Of a DNA stretch of 6,947 bases, positions 5,597 through 6,947 are shown piece after piece. The notes beneath the pieces are model-generated. The model had not been told where the DNA came from. It saw nothing but the letters and a program-made list of their open reading frames with translations, and made no database searches. Each line of letters starts with the position of its first letter. The first letter of the stretch is position 1. Source of the DNA: Mariprofundaceae bacterium (GTDB lineage Bacteria; Pseudomonadota; Zetaproteobacteria; Mariprofundales; Mariprofundaceae); the NCBI GenBank assembly GCA_030950865.1, contig JAUZQR010000164.1, positions 1 to 6,947 of the forward strand, given 5' to 3'. Made by a program: the position numbers and the translations under genes.

Positions 5597-6831
5597 CAGC
5601 AATAGCAGAATCAAATGGACTATGGGAAAGTATGTATCAGGGGCGTACCGCATTTGTACGTTATTGGGCATATATTGGTTTGATGTTGGGTGCGGTTGGC
5701 TTGGCAATGTTTGGTGGTGATGGTTACACAGAAAATGGTTATATCTTCCAATTGGTCGGACAAGATGGGTTAATGTGGTTGGGTACGGGCGCACTATTGG
5801 GTGCAGGCTTGGCAATTGGCGCTTCGATGCTTCGACCTGAAATGATTGATGGTTATATTCCTAAAATGATGGTGTCATGGTTTGATGGCGGCGCTTTGAT
5901 GCTTGTATTGATGGGTCTTCTTACTCTGCTTGAGCCAACAGCGGCAATGGTTTCGTATGAGGATCAAACGAATTTGTTCGCTGCCAATGTTATCATGACT
6001 ATGAACGTATTGTTCTTGTTTTCAGCTATTTGTTATATTGCTTATTTGTTCGCACCAGATTCATTTATTGGCAGCATGGCAACGGCAACAGCATGGGCGG
6101 CGTTGTATGCAGGTGGATCAGCATTATTACTGCGTTGGTATGAGTCATATTTGTTTATGGATGGTGAAATTGGGCATGCACCAGTTTCCAATATCTATGA
6201 AGTATTTATTTTATTGTTCTGTATCGTAACAATTATTTATTTGCAGTGGGAAAAGCGCTATGAAGCTAAAGCTATGGGTGCATTTGTTATGGCATTGGTT
6301 GCTGCGGGTGTATTTTTCAGCATTTGGTTGGAGTCTGTGGGGCAAGCTGAAATTAAACCGCTGGTTCCTGCTTTGCAATCGTATTGGATGAAAATTCATG
6401 TACCAATGAACTTTGTTGGTTATGGTGCATTTGCGGTGGCATGTGGCGCGGGCATGGCCTATTTAACACGTATGTGGCTTGAAGCTCGCAACAGTAAAAT
6501 GGTTCGTGTTTTCCCTAGCTTGGAACAGCTTGATCAGTTGGCTTATAAATCTGTCGCAGTTGGGTTCCCTGCATTTACGTTGGCAACGATTCTAGGCGCA
6601 GCTTGGGCGGCAGAAGCTTGGGGTGGTTATTGGTCTTGGGATCCAAAAGAAACTTGGGCGTTGATTGTGTGGTTGGTATATGGCGCATATTTGCATGTAC
6701 GTATTTCTCATGGCTGGCATGGTAAAACTTTGGCTTGGTGGACAGTGATTGCATTCTTGGTGACAGTATTCTGTTTCTTGGGTGTGAATATGTACTTAGC
6801 AGGCCTACATTCTTACGGTCGCTTGTCGTAA
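5593..6831 (+). CDS. ccsB: System II cytochrome c biogenesis protein CcsB (ResC/CcsA), WWD-domain haem handler
   Basis: This polytopic inner-membrane protein carries haem to the periplasmic face and, with ResB, forms cytochrome c synthetase. It has 412 residues with about ten or eleven hydrophobic helices, roughly at 23-41, 58-79, 98-117, 133-153, 162-180, 199-217, 228-248, 272-294, 322-341, 354-370 and 382-402. The tryptophan-rich WWD motif WGGYWSWDPKETWALIVW (343-360) is complete. Histidines at the conserved haem-ligand places are His195 (GHAPVSNIYE, membrane), His269 (KIHVPMNFVGYGAF, before the WWD) and His405 (AGLHSYG, after it). The first 120 or so residues form a variable multi-helix N-terminus as in the longer ResC-type members (B. 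subtilis ResC is 391 residues). The C-terminal half is the conserved part. Gene naming varies (ccsA, ccsB, resC); the function is clear from the motif and from resB next to it. Confidence 0.93.
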   Translation: MTAIAESNGLWESMYQGRTAFVRYWAYIGLMLGAVGLAMFGGDGYTENGYIFQLVGQDGLMWLGTGALLGAGLAIGASMLRPEMIDGYIPKMMVSWFDGGALMLVLMGLLTLLEPTAAMVSYEDQTNLFAANVIMTMNVLFLFSAICYIAYLFAPDSFIGSMATATAWAALYAGGSALLLRWYESYLFMDGEIGHAPVSNIYEVFILLFCIVTIIYLQWEKRYEAKAMGAFVMALVAAGVFFSIWLESVGQAEIKPLVPALQSYWMKIHVPMNFVGYGAFAVACGAGMAYLTRMWLEARNSKMVRVFPSLEQLDQLAYKSVAVGFPAFTLATILGAAWAAEAWGGYWSWDPKETWALIVWLVYGAYLHVRISHGWHGKTLAWWTVIAFLVTVFCFLGVNMYLAGLHSYGRLS

Positions 6832-6846
6832 CAGCTGCTTATCAAC

Positions 6847-6947
6847 ATGAGTAAACCACTACGTAAAATCGTGTTCCCTACAGCGGGGATGGGCACACGC
6901 TTTTTACCTGCCACCAAAGCTACACCGAAGGAAATGCTAACCATTGT
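6847..6947 (+). CDS. galU: UTP-glucose-1-phosphate uridylyltransferase, N-terminal part (cut by window edge)
   Basis: This enzyme makes UDP-glucose from UTP and glucose-1-phosphate for cell-envelope polysaccharides. Only 33 full codons are present, but they contain the nucleotidyltransferase signature: [15 protein letters not shown] (10-24) with the GxGTR nucleotide-binding loop at 14-18, and PKEML (27-31), typical of bacterial GalU rather than RfbA-type enzymes, which keep a similar loop but lack ATKATPKEM. It begins 15 bases after the ccsB stop and probably shares its transcript. The bases before the ATG (CAGCTGCTTATCAAC) contain no clear Shine-Dalgarno sequence, which is unusual beside the strong sites of ntrC and ccsB. 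No in-frame alternative fits better, since the family core begins within ten residues of this ATG. Confidence 0.85.
   Translation, partial: MSKPLRKIVFPTAGMGTRFLPATKATPKEMLTI

Overview
The window is an ordinary, tightly packed stretch of bacterial chromosome with all genes on the + strand. From left to right it holds the last codons of an unidentified gene (1-51), dusB (tRNA-dihydrouridine synthase), ntrB and ntrC (nitrogen-type two-component system acting on sigma-54 promoters), resB and ccsB (the two membrane proteins of System II cytochrome c maturation), and the first third of a hundred bases of galU (UTP-glucose-1-phosphate uridylyltransferase), cut by the window edge. No mobile element, CRISPR array, rRNA or tRNA was found.

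Organism: the genes point to a Gram-negative proteobacterium that makes c-type cytochromes. The dusB-ntrB-ntrC order is the one known from Alphaproteobacteria (there called nifR3-ntrB-ntrC). System II (ResB/CcsB) is instead typical of beta-, delta- and epsilon-type lineages and others, and is not the usual alpha/gamma system. This mixture, with moderately AT-leaning codon use, would fit a lineage such as Zetaproteobacteria, but that is a guess and not shown by the sequence.

Layout: dusB and ntrB overlap by one base (TAATG), so they are very likely co-transcribed and translationally coupled. A good sigma-70 promoter (TCGACA, 17 bp, TATGAT) lies just before dusB and favours a TTG start at 169. 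It overlaps an inverted repeat plus T-run that could end the upstream transcript. A 154-base gap separates ntrB from ntrC. It has a strong ribosome binding site for ntrC, a possible promoter, two competing inverted repeats, and a 56-codon open frame that bridges it. After ntrC there is a 109-base gap with a small dyad, then resB and ccsB overlap by four bases (ATGA). galU follows ccsB after only 15 bases.

Function: NtrB should phosphorylate NtrC in response to nitrogen status, and NtrC then activates sigma-54 promoters. NtrC looks fully functional. NtrB has an intact phosphoacceptor His and G2 box but an altered G1 (adenine-binding) box. ResB and CcsB together export haem and attach it to periplasmic apocytochromes c, and have no evident functional tie to ntrBC. 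I see no undescribed multi-gene system here; the most interesting points are the ntrB-ntrC gap, the changed G1 box of NtrB, and the overlapping terminator/promoter before dusB.
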